DNA of 64,000 nt. Source: Amia ocellicauda. Lineage: Eukaryota > Chordata > Actinopteri > Amiiformes > Amiidae. The DNA lies in contig NC_089853.1 of assembly GCF_036373705.1 (NCBI RefSeq), positions 1,071,001-1,135,000 on the forward strand. The letters run 5' to 3'. The notes under the pieces were generated by a model that had not been told where the DNA came from, made no database searches, and saw only the letters and a program-made list of their open reading frames with translations. A program made the position numbers and the translations under genes. Positions 46,780 through 57,668 of this stretch are shown in pieces (within the stretch, counting starts at the first letter, position 1; every line of letters begins with the position of its first letter).

Positions 46780-48833
46780 TTAAATACGGTACAATTCATT
46801 AGTAAGGGTATTAATAAGGGTGTTTTGGCTCTCTATCACAAGGTTTTGCCCCACTAACACAAGTCTTTGATTTTGTAACAAAGTATGTAGCAACTCATGC
46901 CGACCTTCAGGAAGTAGCTCCGGGGGATGGTGGCCTGGCTCAGCTTCAAAGGATGGTCGCTCCGGTAAATCTCGGTCGAAGGAGGCAGGGAGCAAGCGTA
47001 TACTCACGGACAGAGACCAAGAAGGCCTTTGCGGTGACACCCTGGCCAATCGCGGGGTACTGTTCCGCGTTTCTTTAGCCAAGAAACGGGGCTGGGGGGA
47101 CGATGTTGAAACCAGTCCGTCGTTGGGTGGTGTGTCAACCCTGACTGACGGCGACCCCTGAGGTTGTTGGTTGCCTGTATTTGTTCCGCCCGACAATGCG
47201 GCGGGCTGAATCTGGGGTGTTGAATTACCCCCAGAAGGCTGTGGCCTGAGTAGATGTTGGGGGGTCTCCAAGACCACCGTGGGGGATCCTCTCGGTGATC
47301 TCTCCGGGGAAGATGTTTGATCCCACTTAGACGGGGTAATTGTCCTCAATAGCTCATCCACAGAATGACTATCCCAAGAGTCTTGAGAAGAATAAAAATA
47401 TACATTACATTTACATCTTTAAACGGCGACAGAAATCAAACTTAAAACAACATGTCCAGGACCTTCAAAACCTTTAGCTTTTTTAGACCTTTGAAAATAG
47501 GCTTAGACATTCACTACAACGCCTTATTATTTACAGACAATATATTTATTAGGACTTGATAATAAATGTAAAACAGAGAAGCCTCTGTAAATAAACGGTT
47601 TATTAAATGTTTCTTTAAAAACTGTAATATTGTTAATAAAACACTTTTTATACACACACACACAACATTTCATTTTTAAACGAACCTTCCAAGTGTAAAC
47701 GCTTCCTGATCCCGGGACTTCCTGTTTCACAAACATTTTCACGATCTGTTTAAATATTAAATACAATGAACACCTTCAAGCCTTTTCCTACAGCCACTTT
47801 AAAACAGAAGTATAATTGCGGGAGATAAGCCAAACAACTTACTAAAACCTTTCGGACGGCTTTACTTCCTAACCAGACGGTAGGGCAATCGGTCATTTCT
47901 AAACACGTGCCCCAGAAACAAGCCTAGACCTGTCCGGACTTCTAAAGATCTTTCCCAGAACCCCCCGCCCTACAGGAAACGGGCACCCATCGCTTAAATA
48001 TTAGCCCTCAACGGGCAAACAAAGCCCTTTTAAAAACATTAAAGTTTGAAAGATCTTACTTACCTCCAAAGAATAATCGTTTCTTATGTTTTTCGGCTGG
48101 TTTAGCTTTTTGCACTTCTGTGGAGGTAAGAGACATGTTTATCCTTTAACCACCCCGCTTTATAAAAAGCTTTAACCTCTTACAAGCGGCAGATATATAC
48201 TCACCGCTATCAGATACAGGGGCTGACGGCCTTTCAGATTCTTGAAAGGTTACGGTTCTCGAAGGTAAAACGAAACAAGCCCTCGATGTGGAAGGCCTTT
48301 CGTTGTCTCGAACCACGTTTCTTAATACTGTTAGAAAGGATAATTTTTTAAAATTAACAAAACTGGCCTCAAACATCTTACAGAAACGTTATACAAACAA
48401 ACAGGGGTTTAGTTCTTACCCGGTCGGCAGACAGCCTGTCTAGGGACAACCACTTCTCTTGGTTGATCCTCGGAGACATTAATCACAGGCCTTTCGATAG
48501 TTTCTGTGTAATTAAAGAGACCGGCATTAATATATATTAAAACGTTTTCATAACTCTAATGAGCCGCTTCAAAACCACACACACACCCATACATAAGAAC
48601 CCATGAGCGCAAACACAAAAATCTTACCGTCGTTGTTCCAGATGATCTCCTCAGCGTTGGGAATTAACTCCTGTTGACTGGCTGAAAAATAATTTTACAG
48701 AACTTAAAACAGATGTTATAGCCTTATTTACAATACATGCCCACAACACGCTATCAATGAGTCAATGAAAATAATCTGAAGACTTACCTAAAAACTCGTT
48801 TAAATCGAAGTCGTTGATGTTGTTTCCGGACAT
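46780..48833 (-). CDS. Six-exon spliced right-arm gene, predicted 320 residues
   Basis: Exons on the minus strand: 48788-48833, 48628-48681, 48420-48503, 48205-48327, 48064-48117 and 46780-47381. Introns are 106, 124, 92, 87 and 682 bp. Donors read GTAAGT, GTAAGA, GTAAGA, GTGAGT, GTAAGT; acceptors are CAG except the last (CAAG). Every intron is phase 1, each exon ends in G, and exon lengths total 963 nt, a whole number of codons. Exon 1 encodes an acidic-hydrophobic start (MSGNNINDFDLNEFL). Exons 3, 4 and 6 each carry ERP words (IERP, NERP, SERP, PERP). Exon 5 is basic (KHKKRLFFGG). Exon 6 is Ser/Pro-rich and ends in a leucine-rich helix (LLHTLLQNQRLVLVGQNLV). No family recognised; a nuclear regulator is a guess. 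Confidence 0.75.
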
Positions 48834-48898
48834 TGTTGATCTTTAGGCTTAAATCGAAAGGTCAGTATGAGTCTGTCGAGCTGAAGACCAGACCTTCA

Positions 48899-48906
48899 TA
48901 CTTATA
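48899..48906 (-). promoter_or_regulatory. Possible TATA box of the spliced gene
   Basis: TATAAGTA on the minus strand lies 66 bp upstream of the exon 1 ATG (48833), a spacing that allows a short leader. Confidence 0.45.
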
Positions 48907-48909
48907 CTG

Positions 48910-49784
48910 ATGGCCAGATGCCGGATCTGCTTGTAAGGCATTGTTCTGGGCTGGCCTTTGTGCCGTCCTGTTACCAATTAACATATCAAAACCAACCAAT
49001 AAAATGACACTGCATCAAATTTCAAATAGAAACCAAGATGGAGACGATCTCTCTCCTCTCTACTCTAAACTTTTATTAGAACCTTTTGGTCTCTCAAAAA
49101 AACATTTTTAAGCATCAAGACCTATAGTCAATAACCACTAAAAATATTTCAGGCCTTTATAAGCGCTAAAAAACAACCTGAGCCAAGAAAATAACTATAA
49201 AGATCTAAAATAACTAGCGCTTTTACAGTGATTTTTTTTTTTTTTTTTTTTTTTTTTAATAGCGATGCTTTGTTTGGTATTAAACAAGTCACAAACTACT
49301 CAGAACAGCGTTTATCCCCGCAAAAGAGATATTTGGGTTTATTTTACAAAGCTTATAAATTATATAGTTTAAAAGTATTCTGAATGTTTTGATACCACAC
49401 GCCATACCTACGTTTGTCTGAGCCCACCCCCGCCCCCCATGGTGTGAGTGATTTAGCCTTGAGTGTTGTGATCTATTTAGCATTGAGTGATCAGTTGTTT
49501 TTATTTTTTAAATGATTCCTTATCATCAGGGATTGAGACTGCTAAAATACCTTAAAAACATATCCTTATCTTAAGTCTAACTCTTATGAGCTTTAAGACC
49601 CTAGAATGTATTTAAGTAAAACGAATGAACACATTATGTGTGAGATAAAATATAACCACAGCTTTTTTTTTTTTTTTTTTTTTTTACAAAAACAATTAAC
49701 CTATACACCCAAACACCCACACACACACACACCCTCTTTTTTTAATTTTATTTTTAATTAAATTTGAGGGGAGAGACAGAGCCA
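48910..49784. other. Maverick right-arm non-coding region
   Basis: AT-rich sequence with two long T homopolymers (about 49231-49257 and 49662-49685). No conserved coding sequence is visible. It lies upstream of the spliced gene and may hold its regulatory sequence. Confidence 0.5.
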
Positions 49785-50022
49785 TATACATTGTGGATAA
49801 CATAAGTACCCTATGCAAAACAGGCATTGTTAGGACCTGTGACCATTACAGACAACAGAACTTGTTGATCTTATAAAATGATTGGGCGAGAGAGAGAGAG
49901 AGAGAGAGACAGACAGAGACAGAGACAGTGTGGATAACATAAGTACCCTATGCAAAACAGGCATTGTTAGGACCTGGGACCATTACAGACAACAGAACTT
50001 GTTGATCTTATAAAATGCTTGG

Positions 50023-50058
<36 letters not shown>

Positions 50059-50167
50059 AAGAGACAGAGACAGTGTGAATATGATAAACGCACTATTCAA
50101 AACAGGCATTGTTAAGACCTGGGACCATTACAGACAACAGAACTTGTTGATCTTATAAAATGATTGG

Positions 50168-50211
<44 letters not shown>

Positions 50212-50281
50212 GACAGAGACAGTGTGAATATGATAAACGCACTATTCAAAACAGGCATTGTTAAGACCTGGGACCATTACA
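49785..50281. repeat. About 145-bp minisatellite, 3.4 copies
   Basis: Tandem copies begin near 49789, 49928, 50073 and 50220. Each contains CAAAACAGGCATTGTTA, GGACCTGGGACCATTACAGA and CTTGTTGATCTTATAAAATG, and an expandable (GA)n tract before ACAGAGACAGAGACAGTGTG. Copies differ mainly in (GA)n length and a TACCCTATG/GCACTATTC variant. The last copy is cut off at ACCATTACA (50280). Confidence 0.9.
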
Positions 50282-50372
50282 TGTATATTTAAAAAAGACC
50301 CCCAACCACTACAGGAAGAGCCGACCCATTCACACTCTACAGTTGACCAACAAGAACAACAAGAACAACCGG

Positions 50373-50557
50373 TTATGGGAGGCCTTGTTGTTCAGGGTTT
50401 TATGGGTGTACACTTTCTGACGGATATGACGTAGGAATAATTAAGGAAATAACTCTACCTAAAATCACGCCCCCCAATTATGACGTAGGAATATTAATAA
50501 GCTTAGGGCATACGTCATAACAAAATAGGCCGCGCCCAAAAAACCCTACTATCTACT
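50373..50557 (-). repeat. Maverick right terminal inverted repeat
   Basis: It is the reverse complement of 36811-36995 with only one or two mismatches and ends CCCTACTATCTACT before the target duplication AACTGG. Confidence 0.93.
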
Positions 50558-51395
50558 AACTGGTACCTCAAAAACCACTATACAGACCACAACTGGACCT
50601 TCCACTACTACACAGACCACACAATCCACTGAATCAACTACACCTACATCAACTGAGAGCACAACAGGACCTACTACTGGTACCTCAACAACCACCATAC
50701 AGACCACAACTGGATCTTCCACTACTACAGAGACCACAGAATCCACTGAATCAACTACACCTACATCAACTGAGAGCACAACAGGACCCACAACACCCAC
50801 AACTGGTACTTCAACAACCACCATAGAGACAACAACTGGACCTTCCACTATTACACAGACCACACAATCCACTGAATCAACTACACCTACATCAACTGAG
50901 AGCACAACAGGACCCACAACACCCACAACTGCTACCTCAACCACTACACATACCACCTCTGGACATTCCACTACAAGAGAGACCACACCATCCACTGAAT
51001 CAACTACACCTACATCAACTGAGAGCACAACAGGACCCACAACACCCACAACTGGTACCTCAACAATAGTCAGTACAACACCAGTGATAATGACAGGCTC
51101 AACACCTAAGCCAAAACCTCTGAAAATAGCAGAAATAGAGGAGAAACATATCATAAGAATATCAACATACCCTACAACCTCCACAACTCCTGTTCCTTCA
51201 ACAACTACTGGGAGTACAGAAGTAACCACTACTACTCCAGCATCCTCAACATCGCCTGTTACCACAACTCCTAAAAGACCCACCATCTCAGAAACAAGCG
51301 CAAGTACGACCATCTACATCAGTTTCAACAGTCTGCTCCTCCTAGTACAACATCTCATTGTGTATGCCATTACAATGGACGGTCATTAACACCTG
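50558..51395 (+). pseudogene. Mucin copy B: PTS exon resumed right of the Maverick
   Basis: The PTS repeats continue in the same style as 36240-36810 (TTGPSTTTQTTQSTESTTP type) and remain open for several units. At the end the exon encodes CVCHYNGRSLTPG and the donor GTATGT follows at 51396. The CVC frame differs from the PTS frame near 51310-51330, suggesting an indel. Beyond the donor, the mucin resumes at 53647. Confidence 0.8.
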
Positions 51396-51450
51396 GTATG
51401 TTGAATTACTTTTTGATATACCTATACAGACATTCATTCATAGATACATA

Positions 51451-52646
51451 CACTCACCTAAAGGATTATTAGGAACACCATACTAATACTGTGTTTGACC
51501 CCCTTTCGCCTTCAGAACTGCCTTAATTCTACGTGGCATTGATTCAACAAGGTGCTGAAAGCATTCTTTAGAAATGTTGGCCCATATTGATAGGATAGCA
51601 TCTTGCAGTTGATGGAGATTTGTGGGATGCACATCCAGGGCACGAAGCTCCCGTTCCACCACATCCCAAAGATGCTCTTTTGGGTTGAGATCTGGTGACT
51701 GTGGGGGCCAGTTTAGTACAGTGAACTCATTGTCATGTTCAAGAAACCAATTTGAAATGATTCGACCTTTGTGACATGGTGCATTATCCTGCTGGAAGTA
51801 GCCATCAGAGGATGGGTACATGGTGGTCATAAAGGGATGGACATGGTCAGAAACAATGCTCAGGTAGGCCGTGGCATTTAAACGATGCCCAATTTGCACT
51901 AAGGGGCCTAAAGTGTGCCAAGAAAACACCCCCCACACCATTACACCACCACCACCAGCCTGCACAGTGGTAACAAGGCATGATTTACGCCAAATTCTGA
52001 CTCTACCATCTGAATGTCTCAACAGAAATCGAGACTCATCAGACCAGGCAACATTTTTCCAGTCTTCAACTGTCCAATTTTGGTGAGCTTGTGCAAATTG
52101 TAGCCTCTTTTTCCTATTTGTAGTGGAGATGAGTGGTACCCGGTGGGGTCTTCTGCTGTTGTAGCCCATCCGCCTCAAGGTTGTACGTGTTGTGGCTTCA
52201 CAAATGCTTTGCTGCATACCTCGGTTGTAACGAGTGGTTATTTCAGTCAAAGTTGCTCTTCTATCAGCTTGAATCAGTCGGCCCGTTCTCCTCTGACCTC
52301 TAGCATCAACAAGGCATTTTCGCCCACAGGACTGCCGCATACTGGATGTTTTTCCCTTTTCACACCATTCTTTGTAAACCCTAGAAATGGTTGTGCGTGA
52401 AAATCCCAGTAACTGAGCAGATTGTGAAATACTCAGACCGGCCTGTCTGGCACCAACAACCATGCCACGCTCAAAATTGCTTAAATCACCTTTCTTTCCC
52501 ATTCAGACATTCAGTTTGGAGTTCAGGAGATTGTCTTGACCAGGACCACACCCCTAAATGCATTGAAGCAACTGCCATGTGATTGGTTGGTTAGATAATA
52601 ATATGAGAAATTGAACAGGTGTTCCTAATAATCCTTTAGGTGAGTG
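51451..52646 (-). mobile_element. Tc1-like transposon with intact transposase (1,196 bp)
   Basis: Perfect 29-bp inverted repeats begin CACTCACCTAAAGGATTATT and are flanked by TA on both sides (51449-51450 and 52647-52648). It is a compact element with short repeats and a single minus-strand gene, inserted in a mucin intron. It is a different family from the two longer Tc1 copies. Confidence 0.95.
51483..52502 (-). CDS. Tc1/mariner transposase, full length and open
   Basis: ATG 52502 starts a 339-residue protein, the usual Tc1 length, with no stop. The N-terminus has a bipartite HTH DNA-binding region (SISQSAQLLGFSRTTISRVY, then the second HTH around TLTEITTRYNRG). The catalytic DDE residues are D in WSDESRFLLRH, D in GYFQQDNAPCHK and E in NPKEHLWDVVE. 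The protein would bind the terminal repeats and cut and paste the element at TA. Isoleucine is usual before the last glutamate and here is lysine, the only oddity I noticed. Confidence 0.93.
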   Translation of the reverse strand: MGKKGDLSNFERGMVVGARQAGLSISQSAQLLGFSRTTISRVYKEWCEKGKTSSMRQSCGRKCLVDARGQRRTGRLIQADRRATLTEITTRYNRGMQQSICEATTRTTLRRMGYNSRRPHRVPLISTTNRKKRLQFAQAHQNWTVEDWKNVAWSDESRFLLRHSDGRVRIWRKSCLVTTVQAGGGGVMVWGVFSWHTLGPLVQIGHRLNATAYLSIVSDHVHPFMTTMYPSSDGYFQQDNAPCHKGRIISNWFLEHDNEFTVLNWPPQSPDLNPKEHLWDVVERELRALDVHPTNLHQLQDAILSIWANISKECFQHLVESMPRRIKAVLKAKGGQTQY

Positions 52647-52649
52647 TAT

Positions 52650-53646
52650 ATGTAACTACATTTGGCAGTACTGAGAATCAGGTATTGGAGTTCATGGGGG
52701 GGGGTCATTTGTCTTGCCCTCCCCCTAGGGATGGGCGATATGAACTTAAATCAATATCACAGTATTTTCCACCATCCAGACGATAATTATATAATATCAC
52801 AATATGCAAATTGTATTAACTTTAATAATATAAATGACAAAAAATTGCTTTTAGGCATTGGACATAGTTTGCAGTGGAAAAGCTTTATTTTATTGTGCAA
52901 ATGTTGTTTTTTACTTCTGTGGCAAAACTTTTAAAACACACAACATATACATATTGATGTAAAAGTAAAAATGATTGTGAAAATTTCAATTTCTCATAAT
53001 GTAAAGAAAATGAAAAAAATGATTGCAAGTGCAGTCTGTTTTCAGCATAACTCTACTCATTACAATGTAATCAAACTATTACGCTGTTAAGCTTCACGCC
53101 CTGTTTATGTGGAGTGCGACAAAAAGACTATTAAATCATTCTGCACAGTACTCGTATTCTTGTTGTACAGATTTCCGCAGATCTGCAGAATTCCAGTGAT
53201 TCCATTCGTGGAACTGCGCAGATCTGTGCAGAACTGCGGAAATCTGCGCTACAAGAACGCAACCACAATCTGTGGAAAGTCTGATCATTCATTGGCTAAA
53301 TGGTCAGATTCAGCGGAGATTCTGTGCATATTTTTATTTGACATTCAGATATGTGTATCTCATTACACCATTCCTTAAATAGATCTGATTTTCTTTGAAA
53401 TGTCTACCAGCAGCCCTGTCGGCTGGCAGGGGGAGTCTGGCTGTTTGTTTAGGAATTTGTTGAAGGTAAGGGTTTGTGTTCTGATGGTGGAGCTGAATGG
53501 CTACAGGTGCTGGTTGACACACTTCAGTTTCTTTAGCATCTTTTCAAGTGTAGGAAACAAACAGGAACGTCAATCAAGGTCTCTGGAATTTGAGAAGCTA
53601 AACCTGTGTTCCCTACTGACTGTTTATGTCCTGTCTGTACAATCAG
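52650..53646. other. Intron with degenerate repeats
   Basis: AGGGATGGGCGATATGAAC at 52727 resembles the end of a dispersed fish repeat. A quasi-palindromic stretch with repeated GATCTGC and CTGCGGA words lies at 53165-53255. No mucin exon or other gene is seen. Confidence 0.4.
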
Positions 53647-54275
53647 GTTCAGAAGTGTACAACACCAATGATGGCGATGGCTGGTGCTTCACTGCTTTCT
53701 GCAATCAGTCGTGTGAAGTTGAGAAAACCTCAGGACCTTGCTCTATCACTGTTCCACCTTCAACCAGGACTACCACTTCCCCTCCAGTGAGCACAACAAC
53801 AGGAGTGAAGACCACCACGCCGAAGCCGACCCCCACAAAGACATCGACACAGTCCTCCACTCCTGAGACAACCATCCCCAGCACCCCAACCACCGCACCT
53901 GGAAACTGTGACTCCCTCACACCACCCAGACAGGTACACCTGAATTAGTTTACTAGCACACACACGATATTAGACAGGCGGTTAATACAAAAATAGGGCC
54001 TGGGTTAACATGTTTTAAAATATTTTTCTCTCTGTTTTCATACATACTCACATAATACAATGAAGGTTATTTTCCATTAGTTTCATTATCGTTATGTTAG
54101 CGTGGTGAAACCTGGAAGATTGATATGTGCACGACTGCAACGTGCCACGGAGGCTCCAACATCACCGTGGAGCCCGTGCTCTGTGCGCCTGTGAAGCCAC
54201 TCGTGTGTGAGAGCGGCCGAACCCCAGACAAGGTCTACGATGAATCTGGATGCTGCTACCATTACGAATGCAAAT
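53647..54275 (+). pseudogene. Mucin copy B: post-PTS segment before VWD4 (2 exons)
   Basis: Exon 53647-53933 continues CVCHYNGRSLTPG with SEVYNTNDGDGWCFTAFCNQ and a Thr/Pro linker (TTTSPPVSTTTG). Exon 54101-54275 encodes RGETWKIDMCTTATCHGGSN and CESGRTPDKVYDESGCCYHY, a VWC-like module that precedes VWD4 in gel-forming mucins. Phases 1-0-1 match the neighbours and no stop was seen in this block. Confidence 0.87.
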
Positions 54276-55562
54276 GTAAGTCTGCTTTGGGAAAAATAAC
54301 AAAGAAACACAAAGAAAGAAACACAACATGTAAAAATCAACAGATTATTGATATCTGTGCTTATAAAGGAGTGCCTTACCAACGTGTATCTTCTGGCAAA
54401 ACCCACAGAAGGTACAGTAACGGGGCCTAAAGGGGTGTCAGTCTGTGCCACTACTTTCCACCTACAAAATGTACATTAGGTAAGATGTATTTAAAATAAA
54501 GCAAAGGATTAAAAAGCATTCTAATTTAAAGCTAACAAGATGATAGACACATGACCAGTTTATCAAATTAGAAAGATTTCTGCTCCACTGCAAGTATCTG
54601 CTCAGCTCTTTCTTTCTCCTGAAAAAAGGCCCTGCTAAAACTACTTTTCCAGAACTATATTATCGATTCCTGAATTTGCACCTTCAGCTAATGCCGAATA
54701 TAAACGTTTTGTACATTTTTATTCAAGTTTAATAAAAAAATAATAATAATTAGGGATGCACCGATACAGATACCAGTATCGGGTATCGGGCCGATACTGT
54801 GCTCATGTACTCGTACTCATAGAAATGTTCCAATACCACTCACCTATACCACTTCATGGCGGGAGCGCATCTTTTCGTCATGCACTTCATCAGCAATATG
54901 CATATTCAGTTACAAATTACACACTGTCTGTCTCCTAAGATTGAATATTCCTGAATATCGAATGATCTCGTCTCTGGATCAATGCCTTGATCAGTCACTG
55001 TCTGATCATAATGCTAATTTTGTAGCGCGCGTTTTCTGCATTGATACTCAGCTGTAAGACGGAGCCATTTCAAAGCGCTTTCATGTTATGCTATTTTTAT
55101 AACTGGTTATGTATGTTTATATTGTGGTTATATTGTACACATCTGCTAAGATATGTGCATACCGATTTATACACACAGTTTATTGCTAAATGTTTTTTGT
55201 ATTATTATTTTATGTAGGCTTTATGCGCCCATTTTGATAAAGTGAAGAATCGCAGGTATTAGCTCGTCTCTGTCCTCTGATGGGAAAGTTTTGTGTTGGT
55301 GCAGGACAGACAGGCTGGCTGGTGTGGCTTCAGCATCGATACAGGACTGAGGAGCCCCTCGCTTCAGCCAGCTGTCCGGGCACACGGAGTGAGACACTGC
55401 CGGTACTAATGAACACACAGCCCTGTTGAACAGCGCGTTTCTGCATTGATGTACGCAGCTGTAATAGACAGGCAGATCCATTTCAAAGCACTTCACGTTG
55501 TATAAAGTAAAAAGTAAAACATGTATTTCATATTTCGAGTTAATAAAATATGTATGGATTTA

Positions 55563-55634
<72 letters not shown>

Positions 55635-55712
55635 TAAATCCATACATACAGAACTGGTCAGTTTCAATGCCAAAGACCAGTCCTTTTACGGGACCTCATT
55701 GTGCCCTCCCAG
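54276..55712. other. Intron with a hAT-like repeat and a palindromic microsatellite
   Basis: TTAGGGATGCACCGATACAG at 54752 is the familiar start of a dispersed fish hAT-type repeat; I did not fix its right end. A perfect palindromic TG/TA/CA microsatellite lies at 55549-55650. No exon is recognised. Confidence 0.45.
55549..55650. repeat. Palindromic (TG)n(TA)n(CA)n repeat
   Basis: TATGTATGGATTTATGTGTG at the left is mirrored by CACACATAAATCCATACATA at the right across a TA core, an inverted repeat of about 100 bp. Confidence 0.85.
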
Positions 55713-55791
55713 GTGTGTGCTCTGGATGGGGAGATCCTCATTACGTCACCTTTGACGGAGAATACTACAACTTCCAAGGGAACTGCACCTA

Positions 55792-57365
55792 CAGTGAGGG
55801 AAAAAAGTATATGATCCCCTGCTGATTTTGTACGTTTGCCCACTGACAAAGAAATGATCAGTCTATAATTTTAATGGTAGGTGTATTTTAACAGTGAGAG
55901 ACAGAACAACAGCAAAAAAATCCAGAAAAATGCATTTCAAAAAAGTTATAAATTGATTTGCATGTTAATGAGGGAAATAAGTATTTGATCCTCTATCAAT
56001 CAGCAAGATTTCTGGCTCCCAGGTGTCTTTTATACAGGTAACGAGCTGAGATTAGGAGCATGACAGCGCTCCTAATCTCAGCTCGTTACCTGTATAAAAG
56101 ACACCTGTCCACAGAAGCAATCAATCAATCAGATTCCAAACTCTCCACCATGGCCAAGACCAAAGAGCTGTCCAAGGATGTCAGGGACAAGATTGTAGAC
56201 CTACACAAGGCTGGAATGGGCTACAAGACCATCGCCAAGCAGCTTGGTGAGAAGGTGACAACAGTTGGTGCGATTATTCGCAAATGGAAGAAACACAAAA
56301 TAACTGTCAGTCTCCCTCGGTCTGGGGCTCCATGCAAGATCTCACCTCGTGGAGTTTCAATGATCATGAGAACGATGAGGAATCAGCCCAGAACTACACG
56401 GGAGGATCTTGTTAATGATCTCAAGGCAGCTGGGACCATAGTCACCAAGAAAACAATTGGTAACACACTATGCCGTGAAGGACTGAAATCCTGCAGCGAC
56501 CGCAAGGCCCCCCTGCTCAAGAAAGCACATGTACAGGCCTGTCTGAAGTTTGCCAACATCTGAATGATTCAGAGGAGAACTGGGTGAAAGTGTTGTGGTC
56601 AGATGAGACCAAAATCAAGCTCTTTGGCATCAACTCAACTCGCCGTGTTTAGAGGAGGAGGAATGACCCCAAGAACACCATCCCCACCATCAAACATGGA
56701 GGTGGAAACATTATGCTTTGGGGGTGTTTTTCTGCTACGGGGACAGGACAACTGCACCGCATCAAAGGGACGATGGACGGGGCCATGTATCGTCAAATCT
56801 TGGGTGAGAACCTCCTTCCCTCAGCCAGGGCATTGAAGATGGGTCGTGGATGGGTATTCCAGCATGACAATGACCCAAAACACACAGCCAAGGCAACAAA
56901 GGAGTGGCTCAAGAAGAAGCACATTAAGGTCCTGGAGTGGCCTAGCCAGTCTCCAGACCTTAATCCCATAGAAAATCTGTGGAGGGAGCTGAAGGTTCGA
57001 GTTGCCAAACGTCAGCCTCGAAACCTTAATGACTTGGAGAGGATCTGCAAAGAGGAGTGGGACAAAATCCCTCCTGAGATGTGTGTAAACCTGGTGGCCA
57101 ACTACAAGAAACGTCTGACCTCTGTGATTGCCAACAAGGGTTTTGCCACCAAGTACTAAGTCGAAGGGGTCAAATACTTATTTCCCTCATTAACATGCAA
57201 ATCAATGTATAACTTTTTTGAAATGCATTTTTCTGGATTTTTTGTTGTTATTCTGTCTCTCACTGTTAAAATACACCTACCATTAAAATTATAGACTGAT
57301 CATTTCTTTGTCAGTGGGCAAACATACAAAATCAGCAGGGGATCAAATACTTTTTTCCCCCACTG
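55792..57365 (+). mobile_element. Tc1-like transposon (1,574 bp), copy 2, inside a coding exon
   Basis: The ends read CAGTGAGGGAAAAAAGTAT and (inverted) CAGTGGGGGAAAAAAGTAT, flanked by TA (55790-55791 and 57366-57367). It is nearly identical along its length to the copy at 29748-31326, so both belong to one recently active family. Confidence 0.93.
56150..57159 (+). pseudogene. Tc1-like transposase, frameshift and stop
   Basis: It starts [15 protein letters not shown] like the other copy. A 4-bp deletion near 56550 (after LKFAN) shifts the frame, and a TAG at 56650-56652 replaces the tryptophan codon of the RRVWRRRN motif. The C-terminal part with the second D ([11 protein letters not shown]) and the E ([11 protein letters not shown]) is open from 56713 to 57159. 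Confidence 0.9.
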
Positions 57366-57668
57366 TACGTGCTGGTCAAGGAGATCAAGGCCGTGCATGA
57401 CAACTTCCATATTATAATTGATAACTACTTCTGCAATGCCAGGGACGGGCTTTCCTGTCCCAGGTCCCTGACTGTATATTACAAGTCCTATCAAATTCTT
57501 CTGACCCAGAAGCAAACAACATCAGGCACTACAGACCTGGTAATGTTTACTCATTATTTTTTATGATACATATATTATTGTACCTTTCATTAAATAGGCA
57601 TAAACAGAATACCGTTTTCCTCTATGTTTAATAATAATAGTCATTTCTATATATTTCTCCTTCCTCAG

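Larger units (their letters stand above)
36811..50557. mobile_element. Maverick/Polinton (adintovirus-type) element, 13,747 bp
   Basis: The element is bounded by inverted repeats of about 185 bp starting AGTAGATAGTAGGG and by the target duplication AACTGG (36805-36810 and 50558-50563). A 6-bp duplication and AG/CT ends are typical of Mavericks. Removing the element and one duplication restores a continuous PTS-coding repeat. Inside are a retroviral-type integrase, penton and hexon-like capsid proteins, an adenain-like protease, protein-primed PolB and accessory genes, in two convergent blocks meeting near 43260. Several genes are broken, and PolB's polymerase domain and any packaging ATPase are missing, so it is a defective endogenous copy. 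Confidence 0.95.
55713..57539 (+). pseudogene. Mucin copy B: first VWD4 exon, split by a Tc1
   Basis: The left part (55713-55791) encodes [20 protein letters not shown] and the following codons up to GNCT. The right part (57368-57539) continues with LVKEIKAVHDNFHIIIDNYF and ends TTDL before GTAATG. Without the transposon and one TA the exon is 251 nt, in phase with both neighbours. With the 1,574-bp insertion it cannot give a normal VWD4. Confidence 0.9.

Noticed and set aside
47780-48000. Possible extra exon within the 682-bp intron of the spliced Maverick gene
   Set aside because: A GTAAGTTG donor and a short frame exist on the minus strand, but no acceptor gives a phase-compatible exon, so I left it out.
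50549-51313. Long minus-strand frame rich in Val/Gly over the mucin repeats
   Set aside because: It is the complement of the Thr/Pro/Ser repeat. Frames of the same kind occur at 10858-11429, 11695-12054 and 36213-36792. The composition follows from the ACA/ACC repeat, not selection.
55498-55755. Open frame with long Tyr-Ile runs
   Set aside because: It is a translation of the TG/TA/CA palindromic microsatellite running into a mucin exon in the wrong frame.
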